Source: Bacteroidota bacterium (lineage in GTDB: Bacteria > Bacteroidota > Bacteroidia > Bacteroidales > CAJPTX01). Taken from it: a stretch of DNA of 10,647 nucleotides. The position numbers and the translations under genes were made by a program. The stretch covers positions 1-10,647 of the forward strand of contig PDRH01000107.1 in NCBI GenBank assembly GCA_002748015.1, read 5' to 3'. Positions 1 through 7,399 of the stretch are shown here, one piece after another. The notes beneath the pieces are model-generated. The model searched no databases. It saw only the letters and a list, made by a program, of their open reading frames with translations, and was not told the origin of the DNA. Position 1 is the stretch's first letter. The number at the start of each line of letters is the position of its first letter.

Positions 1-1445
1 AGCCAGGGATAGTACGAAAGTCCGACGGCGAGAGCTACCCGTGAGGAGGGTATCAGCGGGTTGAGTACGGAGAGCCGTCCGGCTACCCCTACACCCCATA
101 CCTCATTTACCTCGTAGGAGAGCTGTAGCTTTATCTTGTCCTCCATCGCCACCTCCACGTGTAGGCGTCCCAGCTCGTCAATGTGGTAGATCGCTCGTTT
201 GAAGTACCGCGAGCTGTAGAGGCGTGAGATCGCCGCGTCTATCTCTGCGCCGCACACCCGCCCAGGGACGGGGAGATCCAGCCGCTGGAGGGCGAAGTGC
301 CGCATGGTCTTACCTACACCTTCGACCACCACCTCGCTCACGTTGAAGCAGACGCTCGTGTCCACTGGGCGCACCTTTGGGCATGGCCCTAGCGAGTCCA
401 GGTGTTGCGCCAGCGCCCGGATCTGCGGGCGTAGCTTTTCGGCCTCTCTATAGCCGTACTCCTCCACCTGGATGCCCCGGTTGAAGCCCATAGAGGTAAC
501 GCCGTGCAGTTCGGGCATGAATATGAGGTCGAACTTGTTAAGGTCTCCCCGTATCTTGCGGATCCCGGCGTACATGGAGGCCTGTTTTATTACGTCCTTC
601 GCCGAGAAGCTCTTGATGGAATCCGCCTCGTAGATAGGCGCCCCCGAGTAGCTCCCGATGGTGATCTCTGCACCCATAGCCTGGGCGGCGTCCACGGGGA
701 AGTTGTCCCCTACCCCCCCGTCGACCATCACGGCCGTATCGCCCCATTCCACTGGGCTGAACATGGCGGGTATCGCCATCGAGGAGCGTACGGCCTTTGT
801 GAGGCAACCCTCAGAGAAGGTGGCCACGCGGCCCCGGAAGATGTCCACCGCGCAGCAGCGGAAGGGGGTGGGGTAGTCGTTGAAGGAGTAGGTGCCTGCT
901 ACCGGCCAGAACAGCCGTCCTAGCTTTTGCCACATCCGTTGGCTCTCCACCATGCCCGTAGGTAGCCTGAAGCCCCCGTTGTGCCATGAGAGCTGCAGGA
1001 GTGAGCGCCCGACTGTGGGTTTCTGCTCCAGCGAAACGGTGCGCATATCCGTGTCGTCGGATATCAGGGCATTCCAGTCCAGCGTGCGGTTCAGCTCGCT
1101 CATCTGGTCTGGGCTATACCCCATGGCGTATAGTGCACCCAGTATCGACCCCATGCTCGTACCCGTTACGTAGTCCGGCCGTAGCCCCTCCTCTTCCATC
1201 ACCTTCAGCAGGCCAATGTGCACAAAGCCACGTGCCCCTCCGCCCGAGAGCACTAGCCCCACCTTGGGGCGTTTCGCCCTTGCCACGCTATCGCTAGCAA
1301 TCGTGTCGCTCTTTCTTGCGGTGAGGCTGTCCCGCATGGTGCTTAGGCTATCCCCCGCCAGGGCAATATGTCCAGCGAGCGTGAATGCCAGCATTACCCA
1401 TATGGTCAGTAGCCAGCGGCGGGCGTACGGACTCCAGCGCATCAT
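1..1445 (-). CDS. Patatin-like phospholipase with POTRA and start of outer-membrane barrel (C-terminus cut by window edge)
   Basis: Translating the minus strand from 1445 gives 481 codons with no stop; the gene continues past base 1. A hydrophobic segment at about residues 11-27 is a likely signal peptide. The patatin hallmarks are all present: oxyanion loop GGGARG at 68-73, nucleophile elbow GTSMG with Ser97, and the dyad Asp242 in VDGG. From about residue 362 a POTRA-like stretch begins (FNVSEVVVEG), ending in VEVAMEDK and then barrel-like strands. This order matches the bacterial PlpD-type family, in which a secreted patatin hydrolase is joined to a BamA/TpsB-like outer-membrane barrel. 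The expected role is phospholipid or acyl-ester hydrolysis at the cell surface or outer membrane; the substrate is unknown. The bases at 1445-1440 read ATGATG, and the preceding gene's TGA lies inside them, so translation is probably coupled. Either ATG could be the start. It is likely the last visible gene of a three-gene operon. Confidence 0.88.
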   Translation of the reverse strand, partial: MMRWSPYARRWLLTIWVMLAFTLAGHIALAGDSLSTMRDSLTARKSDTIASDSVARAKRPKVGLVLSGGGARGFVHIGLLKVMEEEGLRPDYVTGTSMGSILGALYAMGYSPDQMSELNRTLDWNALISDDTDMRTVSLEQKPTVGRSLLQLSWHNGGFRLPTGMVESQRMWQKLGRLFWPVAGTYSFNDYPTPFRCCAVDIFRGRVATFSEGCLTKAVRSSMAIPAMFSPVEWGDTAVMVDGGVGDNFPVDAAQAMGAEITIGSYSGAPIYEADSIKSFSAKDVIKQASMYAGIRKIRGDLNKFDLIFMPELHGVTSMGFNRGIQVEEYGYREAEKLRPQIRALAQHLDSLGPCPKVRPVDTSVCFNVSEVVVEGVGKTMRHFALQRLDLPVPGRVCGAEIDAAISRLYSSRYFKRAIYHIDELGRLHVEVAMEDKIKLQLSYEVNEVWGVGVAGRLSVLNPLIPSSRVALAVGLSYYPW

Positions 1446-3385
1446 AGTCCGTTATAGTGCCTAATCGACTCCATGAAGAAGGCCTGCCCATCTCGGCGCA
1501 TGCTGTCGCTAACCTCCCCCTCCGTGCTGACCTCCCGCTCCTGGTCGTGGTCGTAGAAGTAGGCGCTGCTGTCCTTTACCCATCCGTAGCCGTTGTTGTA
1601 GATGACCATCGCTCCGCCATGTTTCGCCCGGAGAATATCCCTGGAAAAGGGGAACTCCCCGTGCGATTGCCCCAGCTGGCCGAGTAGCGTGGCCGCCAGG
1701 TCCATCTGCGCGCTTACGCGGTGAACCTCGTGCGGGATGCTATCCCTGAGTGCTCCCCCAAGCCAAATCATCGGGATGTGGTAGCGCTCGCTCTCCCCGT
1801 TGCTCGTGTTCCCCGGGAGGCGATGCCCGTGGTCTGCCAGCATGATTACCAGCGTTGAATCCCACGCCGGGGACCTGCGGAGCGTATCCAGGAAGTCGCC
1901 GAAGCAGCTGTCAGCATAGCGCGCTGTGGCCACCATCTTATCCTCCTCGCTCCCCCCGTTGGCACGCCCCGGCAGCTCGAAGGGCTCATGGTTCGTCAGC
2001 GTGAAGAGCATCTTGAAGAAGGGGCGACGTGCCGTATCTATATCCGTCAGAAGGCGCCTATAGAGGTACTCATCGTGTACCCCCCATTTCGAGTTGCCCA
2101 GCTCGGAGGGGAATTCATCGCCCTCTACCACGCGCTGGAAGCCCGCAATGTAGGCGCAGGTCTTGATGTTGGCGAAGTCCGCATCGCCCCCATAGTAGAA
2201 GCTGCTTTGGTAGCCCATGGAGTCCAGCCGTCTCGGGAAGAAGGCCAGCTGCTGCAGCTTTCGGGTGTACTTGATGATGCTCTTCTTGGTCTGCGCCGGG
2301 TAGCCAGCTAGCACGCTGACTATCCCCTTGTCGCTCCGGGTCGATGCGCTGTACATCCGGCTGAATGCCACCCCCTCTCGTCCGTAGAGGCTATCAAAGC
2401 GGGGCATGCTACGACCCGAACCCAGCACGGACGAGAACTTCGCCGACTGGCTTTCCATCAGCACCAGTACGATGTTAGGACGGGCTATCCGTAGGAGTTG
2501 AAGCTTGGCGGTGGGCTTGTTCGTCCACACCGAATCATGGGCTAGGCTATCGCCCTGCACCTCCAGGCTATCCTCCAATGGTCGGGTTAATGGCTTTTCT
2601 GCCATCATCCGGTCGAAGCGCCGACGGCTTTCCTCCTGGGGTAGAAACTCGTGGTAGCGCAGGTACTGCTCCTCGCTGGCCAGAAGGTCGTGGAGCAGGT
2701 TCCAGGCCGGGTTTACCGCCGCCTGGTTGGCATAGAGGTTGTCGCTGAAGGCCACCGTGGCCACGTTCATCGGGGCAACGGATAGGCTACCCCGTATGGG
2801 AAGAATCATGAAGGCGGCGAGGAGTAGTAGCAGTAGCCCCTCCCGTAGTCGTAGCCTGGGGAGCTGCGTATCCCTCGGCCAGACGAAGTATCGAGCCACC
2901 TGCACCAGGAGGTAGCTCAGCAGGGCCATAACCCCCACCAGGGAGGCCACGACCCAGACCGGCGTGCTGGCCAGAGCCTCGCTCGGGCTTACCAGGTAGA
3001 TGAAGGGGGTGATGTCGATGCGGCTCTGCCAGTTGCGGAATAGCTCCCAGTCGACCACCGTAATGCCTACGTACACCACGAGGAGCAGCGTATGCACCGG
3101 GAGGAAAACCCGTCGCTGCGCCTGCGGACGTAGGAAGCTTACCGCCAGGAGCAGGAGCGTCAGCAGCACGAGGACGTAGCCCGCTACTGAGGCATCCATC
3201 CGTAGCCCGTGCAGCAGCGCGCCCAGCACCTTGTCGAACGGTAGCGATTGCCCGCTGAATTGCTGGTATAGCAAAAAGGACAAACGCCCCGCCTCCTGCA
3301 GTAGCAACCACAGGAGGGCGAGGCGAATGAGAATGTTTATCCGTGAGCGTGTGCGATGCTGCCGCGATCTGCGCCTGTAGCCCAT
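1442..3385 (-). CDS. LtaS-type membrane phosphotransferase (sulfatase-fold family)
   Basis: This 647-residue protein has five predicted membrane helices at about 17-40, 66-86, 94-113, 141-168 and 183-198, followed by an extracytoplasmic sulfatase-fold domain from about 303 to 600, the usual LtaS layout and length. Visible active-site elements are the metal-ligand Glu311 in VLMESQS, the candidate Thr nucleophile 349 in STRSDKG, WGVHDEYL at 434-441, TNHEPF at 464-469, and Asp518-His519 in ADHGH. Known members transfer glycerol-phosphate (LtaS, OpgB) or related head groups from phospholipids to an acceptor. Bacteroidota do not make classical lipoteichoic acid, so the acceptor here is unknown; a glycan or lipid head-group modification is inferred. 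It starts 42 bases after the SPOR lipoprotein with no terminator between them, and its stop overlaps the patatin start. A true hydrolase of the same fold is the main alternative. Confidence 0.9.
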   Translation of the reverse strand: MGYRRRSRQHRTRSRINILIRLALLWLLLQEAGRLSFLLYQQFSGQSLPFDKVLGALLHGLRMDASVAGYVLVLLTLLLLAVSFLRPQAQRRVFLPVHTLLLVVYVGITVVDWELFRNWQSRIDITPFIYLVSPSEALASTPVWVVASLVGVMALLSYLLVQVARYFVWPRDTQLPRLRLREGLLLLLLAAFMILPIRGSLSVAPMNVATVAFSDNLYANQAAVNPAWNLLHDLLASEEQYLRYHEFLPQEESRRRFDRMMAEKPLTRPLEDSLEVQGDSLAHDSVWTNKPTAKLQLLRIARPNIVLVLMESQSAKFSSVLGSGRSMPRFDSLYGREGVAFSRMYSASTRSDKGIVSVLAGYPAQTKKSIIKYTRKLQQLAFFPRRLDSMGYQSSFYYGGDADFANIKTCAYIAGFQRVVEGDEFPSELGNSKWGVHDEYLYRRLLTDIDTARRPFFKMLFTLTNHEPFELPGRANGGSEEDKMVATARYADSCFGDFLDTLRRSPAWDSTLVIMLADHGHRLPGNTSNGESERYHIPMIWLGGALRDSIPHEVHRVSAQMDLAATLLGQLGQSHGEFPFSRDILRAKHGGAMVIYNNGYGWVKDSSAYFYDHDQEREVSTEGEVSDSMRRDGQAFFMESIRHYNGL

Positions 3386-3427
3386 ATCACCTACATGCCG
3401 CTATGGGGATACTAGTATGATTGGGTG

Positions 3428-4072
3428 CTACTCCTCAAACTCGTCGTCATCACCGAAGGCATCCTCATCCCCTTCGTCGAAGCCAAAGTCATCGTCTGCC
3501 GATGCGCCCGCCGACGAGCTACCCCCGCTGAAGCTGTCGCCACCGCCCATGCCGCTCTTCTCCTCTAGCCACGCCGAGGTGTTGTAGGGGCCCCCCTCCT
3601 GGTATACCCAGAGGCGGCTCTCTCCGCCACCCTGCGAGTTGATCATTGCCACGGCCTCCTGCATCGTGCCGAAGTCTGCTATCGACACCAGCTTAAAACC
3701 ATTAGGAGCGGTGAAAATCTTCGCCTGAGGGTGGCTGGACTGCTGCACTGCCAGGAAGTTGTCGGCGTTCTCGGGAATGGTGAAGCTACCCTTGATCACA
3801 TGGAACCTCAGACCATCGCTCGAGGCGACCACCTCCTCGGCTGGGCTCTCCTCCATGGGGGCCTCGTCTAGCTGGCTCGGCTCTTCGGCCTCCGCGGCGG
3901 CTACGCTATCGGCCATCGCACGCGCTATGCTATCCTGCTCATGCTTGGCCCGGGCTATGGAGTCCGCCTTAGCCTGCTTCTTTGCCGCCTCGTCGTTCCC
4001 GCAGCTAGAAAAGCCAAAACCTAATACCACCGTTAATGCCACCAGAAGGTAGCGAAATGCCATGTTCATCAC
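3428..4072 (-). CDS. SPOR-domain lipoprotein with acidic C-terminal tail
   Basis: The 214-residue product begins with a lipoprotein signal peptide; the lipobox GFSSC places the acylated Cys at 24. Residues about 28-65 are a charged, probably helical linker with the near-repeat DSIARA at 37-42 and 47-52. Residues about 87-158 look like a SPOR domain: HVIKGSF near its start, a middle hydrophobic strand (KLVSIADFGTMQEA) and SRLWVYQ at the end. SPOR domains bind peptidoglycan glycan strands stripped of their stem peptides, often at division sites, so a periplasm-facing peptidoglycan-binding lipoprotein is the likely role. After the domain comes a Gly/Ser-rich spacer (about 172-190) and a strongly Asp/Glu-rich tail (193-214), not a standard part of the family. 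Met4 is an alternative start that would leave the signal peptide intact. A good promoter lies just upstream, making it the probable first gene of the operon. Confidence 0.86.
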   Translation of the reverse strand: MMNMAFRYLLVALTVVLGFGFSSCGNDEAAKKQAKADSIARAKHEQDSIARAMADSVAAAEAEEPSQLDEAPMEESPAEEVVASSDGLRFHVIKGSFTIPENADNFLAVQQSSHPQAKIFTAPNGFKLVSIADFGTMQEAVAMINSQGGGESRLWVYQEGGPYNTSAWLEEKSGMGGGDSFSGGSSSAGASADDDFGFDEGDEDAFGDDDEFEE

Positions 4073-4130
4073 GCTTCTTTGTTATGTTATGCCAATACCC
4101 TGAATGGTCTAAGCTCCCCCACCCAGACTA

Positions 4131-4161
4131 CAAATATAGTAGTTATCCCTCGCTTTCCCAA
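4131..4161 (-). promoter_or_regulatory. Bacteroidota-type promoter of the SPOR/LtaS-like/patatin operon
   Basis: On the minus strand, TATATTTG (4138-4131) fits the -7 consensus TAnnTTTG exactly. A TTG at 4161-4159 lies 20 bases upstream of it, within the usual -33 spacing. Transcription would start near 4124, leaving a leader of about 50 bases before the ATG at 4072. Confidence 0.7.
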
Positions 4162-4171
4162 CTAAAGGACG

Positions 4172-4228
4172 TAAAAAATGTAAAATCCGGCCAGCAAGCA
4201 CCTTCCTAATACGGGGCTTGCTGGCCGG
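4172..4228 (-). terminator. Intrinsic terminator of the 4279-5247 lipoprotein gene
   Basis: A perfect 13-bp inverted repeat (4187-4199 with 4216-4228, CCGGCCAGCAAGC) encloses 16 bases. Read on the minus strand it is followed by ATTTTACATTTTTTAC, a U-rich run. A second small hairpin (CGCCGC 4236-4241 with GCGGCG 4246-4251) sits just before it, so the gene has tandem hairpins after its stop. Confidence 0.85.
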
Positions 4229-4278
4229 AGTATGTCGCCGCCTATGCGGCGCTATGAACCCAGTCGGGGAGGTCTACG

Positions 4279-5247
4279 CTAGAGCCACTCGAAGTAGCGG
4301 AAGCTGATGTTGTAGGAGTTCTTGTCATCGCCACCCTTCTGGCGGAACATGATGATGAAGTAGCGGTCGCCCTTCTTGGTCAGGTAGCACTTGCCCGCTG
4401 CGAGCGGCACGGTGTGCTTACCGTCCTTGAATTTCTCGGCCACCGTCTCGAGGTCCATCTTCTGGATGCTCTCCACCGTCTGCTCGCCCAGGTCTACGTA
4501 CAGGATGTGCGAGCCGAAGTTCGTCAGCATCTCGCCGCTCTCCCTGTCCATGATGCTAACCGTGGCGCTGGTGATATCCGGGCCCATGCCCTTCTCCCAG
4601 TCCCAACCCTCGGGGGCGCTGTTGGCCATGTCGAAGCGAGTCTTCGAAGCCACGCACTGTTCCGCACCGTGGTTGGTGAATAGCCAGCCACCCTTGGCCG
4701 AGGCCAGGCTCTCTATTATGCCCTCACCAGTTACCTTGAAGCTCTTCGGGGGGGCATCGGCCGGCGGAGGGGGCATCTTGTAGCCCAGGGACTCCAGCTG
4801 GCCATGGCCGGTCTTATCTACCGCCTTGATCAGCACCCGTGCGCCCTCCATCTTCCACTCCACCGTTGAGTCGGGAGCCTGGATGGTCGTGGACCACTCT
4901 GCGCCCTCACCCTTCCACTCGGGGGAGAAGAAGAGCGTATCCACCCCGAACACCAGGCAGGCCATGCTGGCGCTGTCGTCCAGCTCGCTCGCTGCATCCG
5001 TCTTCACCATCGCCTTCAGCGGGAAGACCAGCGTGTCGGTCGCCACACCATCAGCATTGCTGAAGCTAACCGCAGGCGCGGTGGCCGATAGCGCTACGGC
5101 CGCGCCAGCGGCACCAGCGGCTACCGCCGCACCCTCGCTTGCGCCAGCCTGATCGCCCTTCTCCCCGCCGCCCACCGTGCAGGTGAAGATGCCGAAGGCC
5201 AGGATGGCCACCCCGACTATTACCAGTATTAGACTATTCCTATTCAT
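4279..5247 (-). CDS. Predicted membrane-anchored or lipoprotein of unknown function, paralogue of the 5424-6317 gene
   Basis: I do not recognise a named family in this 322-residue protein. Residues 5-22 are hydrophobic and end in FTC at 21-23; Thr directly before Cys is a poor lipobox, so it may be a lipoprotein or keep an uncleaved membrane anchor. Residues about 30-62 are a low-complexity Ala/Gly stretch that looks like a flexible linker. The rest reads as a secreted beta-rich protein with a short Pro run at 159-162. Its C-terminal block (GKCYLTKKGDRYFIIMF at 285-301, then an aromatic-rich ending) matches KGYLLSDKDGKLYIIF at 254-269 in the next gene upstream, and both share GxGQLxS (residues 147-152 here). 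This suggests an old duplication. A strong terminator follows; a separate promoter is not clear, and it might instead be read through from the upstream gene. Confidence 0.75.
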   Translation of the reverse strand: MNRNSLILVIVGVAILAFGIFTCTVGGGEKGDQAGASEGAAVAAGAAGAAVALSATAPAVSFSNADGVATDTLVFPLKAMVKTDAASELDDSASMACLVFGVDTLFFSPEWKGEGAEWSTTIQAPDSTVEWKMEGARVLIKAVDKTGHGQLESLGYKMPPPPADAPPKSFKVTGEGIIESLASAKGGWLFTNHGAEQCVASKTRFDMANSAPEGWDWEKGMGPDITSATVSIMDRESGEMLTNFGSHILYVDLGEQTVESIQKMDLETVAEKFKDGKHTVPLAAGKCYLTKKGDRYFIIMFRQKGGDDKNSYNISFRYFEWL

Positions 5248-5264
5248 ACTCGTCCTTTAATTTA

Positions 5265-5319
5265 CTCTACGGGCCACAGGCCCAAATACAAACTCTACGC
5301 ACCATGCTTATACGTAGAG
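5265..5319 (-). repeat. CTCTACG repeats able to form alternative stems in the leader of the 4279-5247 gene
   Basis: CTCTACG occurs at 5265-5271 and 5293-5299, and its reverse complement CGTAGAG at 5313-5319. Either copy could pair with the inverted copy, giving two mutually exclusive stems 18-74 bases upstream of the ATG. The arms are only 7 bp, so chance is possible. Confidence 0.35.
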
Positions 5320-5366
5320 GCTACCAGAAACGTTGCAAGGTAGGAAAAACTCGCGACTTAAGGCGC

Positions 5367-5402
5367 AAATAAAAAAAAGAGACCCCCGAATGGAGGTCTC
5401 TT
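5367..5402 (-). terminator. Intrinsic terminator of the 5424-6317 lipoprotein gene
   Basis: On the minus strand AAGAGACC (5402-5395) pairs with GGTCTCTT (5384-5377), extended by a mismatch and two more pairs around the loop 5388-5391. The stem runs directly into a U tract (A run on the plus strand, 5371-5378). It begins 22 bases after the stop codon. Confidence 0.9.
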
Positions 5403-5423
5403 CCCTTGAAAAGCATCTACAGC

Positions 5424-6317
5424 CTACTGCAGAGCGTAGCAGTTGAAGTTGATGAAGTGGTAGGCATGCTTCATATCACCAGTTTTCGGAGTCTCCCCCT
5501 TCGCACCAGTGAAGATGATGTAGAGCTTACCATCCTTGTCCGACAGTAGGTAGCCCTTGTTCTCTGCGAGCTTAACAGACTTTGCATTGGCATCTTTGTA
5601 CTTGAGCATGAGGGGAGAAGGGTTGATCATGGCCAGATCAGCCTCTTGCTCCGATAGCTCCATGATGCTGGCGCCATTGCCCTTACCCTTGTATAGCTTG
5701 CCCTTGGAACTCTTGAAGTTCACCTCATCGGTGGTAATCATCTTACCCAGCTCTGCGGTCATGTCGCCGGAGCCATCATCAGAGTTGGCGAAATCCCAGC
5801 CGCCGCCGGTCATCGAGGCTTCCTTACCGCCATCAGCAGCCAGCTTCCATGCGCCAAACTTATCTGCAGGGGACTGCAGCTGACCCTCACCGACCTTGTA
5901 GAAACGCAGGTACTGCAGCTTCTCGGTCTTCTTCAGCTCCCGCGAATCCATAACCTCTACGGTCAGCACGGCGCCTTTTTTCTCCCAACCCTCGGGGGCG
6001 TTCGTCAGCGTGAAGGTGTAGGAATGCTCGTCCTTATTCTTCACCCAGGTGTCCTTGATCTCCTTCTTCCAGTCGCTCTTGTTGGCACCCTCGTAGTCGA
6101 GGTTTACCTTGATATCGTCCTTATCGAGCTTGGCATCCTCCTGTACGATAACCTGTACCGTTACCGGGAACTCCAGGCTCATGAGCGGTTGCTTAGCCTT
6201 GTCCATGAAGGCAACCGTCGGTGCGGTGTCCACGCCATCGTCCTTGGTGCAGCTGCCAAAACCCACTAGGGTTGCAAGGCCGGCTACCGCCATCAGCAGC
6301 AAATGTTTCTTCTTCAT
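5424..6317 (-). CDS. Secreted lipoprotein of unknown function
   Basis: The 297-residue product starts with MKKKHLLLMAV and a clean lipobox, GFGSC, with Cys23; the following TKDD is acidic, as in many Bacteroidota lipoproteins. I do not recognise the mature domain. It begins with TAPTVAFMD, then a possible beta-sandwich of about 45-140 (LEFPVTVQVIVQED, a strand near 114-123), a GEGQLQS motif at 143-149, and a second half ending with KGYLLSDKDGKLYIIF at 254-269 and an aromatic tail. The same order of blocks is seen in the protein encoded at 4279-5247, so the two are probably diverged paralogues. The rpiB gene lies 105 bases upstream with no obvious terminator or TAnnTTTG box between them, so co-transcription with rpiB is possible. 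An intrinsic terminator follows its stop. Confidence 0.82.
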   Translation of the reverse strand: MKKKHLLLMAVAGLATLVGFGSCTKDDGVDTAPTVAFMDKAKQPLMSLEFPVTVQVIVQEDAKLDKDDIKVNLDYEGANKSDWKKEIKDTWVKNKDEHSYTFTLTNAPEGWEKKGAVLTVEVMDSRELKKTEKLQYLRFYKVGEGQLQSPADKFGAWKLAADGGKEASMTGGGWDFANSDDGSGDMTAELGKMITTDEVNFKSSKGKLYKGKGNGASIMELSEQEADLAMINPSPLMLKYKDANAKSVKLAENKGYLLSDKDGKLYIIFTGAKGETPKTGDMKHAYHFINFNCYALQ

Positions 6318-6422
6318 ACTATTGTTCTCCTCTGTTTGTGCGCCATGCTATCATCGGCGCGGTTAAACTACAATCTTTTACGTTTCTTCAACTCGAATGT
6401 TTCGGCTTCCTACTTTCTTTGG

Positions 6423-6869
6423 CTAGCTGGGGTTCTCCATGAGATCCACCCGGCGCTGGTGCCGCCCCCCCTCGAAGCTGGCCCCCAGGAAGGCATCCAC
6501 GATGTTCTCGGCCTCGGCCTCCGTCACGAAGCGTGCCGGTAGGCTCAGCACGTTGGCGTCGTTGTGCTGCCGGCCCAGGGTGGCCAGCTCGCTCGTCCAC
6601 GAAAGCGCAGCCCGTACGCCCTTGTGGCGGTTTAGCGCCATGGAGATGCCATTGCCGCTGCCGCATATCCCTATGCCCAGCTGCACATCCCCCTGCTGTA
6701 TGCCCCGGGCCAGCGCCCCCGCATACACCGGGTAGTCGCAGCTCTCGGTGCTATCCGTGCCGTAGTCCAACACGCCGTAGCCCCTCCCCTCCAGGAACAC
6801 CTTCAGGTGTACCTTCAGCTCGTAGCCCGCATGGTCCGATGCCAGCCCTATAGTCTCTTTCACCATCAA
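6423..6869 (-). CDS. rpiB: Ribose-5-phosphate isomerase B
   Basis: This 148-residue protein is full length for the RpiB/LacAB family and interconverts ribose-5-phosphate and ribulose-5-phosphate in the non-oxidative pentose phosphate pathway, in the cytoplasm. Family motifs are present in order: ASDHAG with Asp12-His13, the DYP loop at 45-47, the active-site GICGSGNG at 67-74 with catalytic Cys69, VRAAL at 85-89, QHNDANVL at 101-108 with His102, and GGRHQRRV at 134-141. The usual Thr after CG is Ser here, a conservative change. ATG at 6869 is followed by a second Met; either is plausible. Upstream is a long gene-less region with two good -7 boxes. No transketolase or other pentose-phosphate gene is adjacent; it stands alone among lipoprotein genes. 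Confidence 0.96.
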   Translation of the reverse strand: MMVKETIGLASDHAGYELKVHLKVFLEGRGYGVLDYGTDSTESCDYPVYAGALARGIQQGDVQLGIGICGSGNGISMALNRHKGVRAALSWTSELATLGRQHNDANVLSLPARFVTEAEAENIVDAFLGASFEGGRHQRRVDLMENPS

Positions 6870-6937
6870 GAATAGTTCTACTTCTAAGCCCCTATTCTAC
6901 AAGCCCTTCTGGCCTTGCAATTCGGCTTTCTACTAGG

Positions 6938-6958
6938 CAAAGATAAAAAACAAATTTA
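6938..6958 (-). promoter_or_regulatory. Two overlapping -7 boxes upstream of rpiB
   Basis: TAAATTTG (6958-6951) and TATCTTTG (6945-6938) both match TAnnTTTG exactly on the minus strand. The upstream one has TTCG 19 bases before it, one base from a TTTG-type -33 element; the other lacks a visible -33. Leaders of about 60-75 bases would result. Confidence 0.6.
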
Positions 6959-7049
6959 AATCTACCACTAATCTAGACGAATTTTCCCGTTTTTTCTTGG
7001 ACAATCGCCCCACTCCCGAGGGATTGGCATGCTCCCCCATGCCTCCATT

Positions 7050-7063
7050 TGCGGCATGCCGCA
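7050..7063. repeat. 14-bp perfect palindrome
   Basis: TGCGGCATGCCGCA reads the same on both strands. It lies about 180 bases upstream of rpiB, beyond the promoter boxes. It could be an operator for a dimeric regulator, but nothing else supports that. Confidence 0.4.
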
Positions 7064-7151
7064 CCTCCTTTGTCGCTTCTCCTAGGACATGCCTTGCGCC
7101 GCTATGCCTACGCTCTATGCCCCCTATCCTGGAGGCGATACACCATCCCAT

Positions 7152-7188
7152 GCCGAGCGGCTAGCCCGTAGCGGCCGTCGGCTTTTTT
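7152..7188 (+). terminator. Possible plus-strand intrinsic terminator without a visible gene
   Basis: GCCGA (7152-7156) pairs with TCGGC (7178-7182), with further internal pairing (for example GCTA 7160-7163 with TAGC 7169-7172), and TTTTTT follows at 7183-7188. The U run is on the plus strand, yet no plus-strand gene lies upstream within the window. Confidence 0.4.
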
Positions 7189-7361
7189 CACTTCGTTCAG
7201 CAGCGCTAGCGCTCATCCTCCCCGCCAGAGCCGCCCCGCAGCCTGCCGCCACCCCACCACGTACCGAGCTCTCCTAGCCTGCCATGCGTCCCTGCCGCCA
7301 TCTATCTATGCCCACGGCTACTACCCCCTTCTTCGGTATGCCATCCCACCCCAAAGCTCAG

Positions 7362-7399
7362 AAAAGAGCAGGGCTGGCACGCTCCTGCGTACCAGCCCT
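7362..7399 (-). terminator. Terminator hairpin of the 7437-8006 lipoprotein gene
   Basis: AGGGCTGG (7370-7377) pairs with CCAGCCCT (7392-7399), then a single mismatch, then ACGC with GCGT around a TCCT loop. On the minus strand it is followed by GCTCTTTTC, a short U-rich run. It starts 37 bases after the stop. Confidence 0.7.

Noticed and set aside
2787..3311. 174-codon minus-strand frame within the LtaS-like gene
   Set aside because: The other frame encodes five membrane helices and a complete catalytic domain; this one is a low-complexity Gly/Ala/Pro shadow.
3409..3418. 10-bp palindrome ATACTAGTAT between the SPOR and LtaS-like genes
   Set aside because: It is short and AT-rich, with no T run, and is too common by chance to call a site.
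4187..4228. 13-bp inverted repeat as an operator for the SPOR gene
   Set aside because: It lies directly after the upstream gene and is followed on the minus strand by a U-rich run, so it is better read as a terminator.
6933..7151. 72-codon minus-strand frame upstream of rpiB
   Set aside because: It overlaps the rpiB promoter boxes, ends in the AT-rich leader and shows no family pattern.
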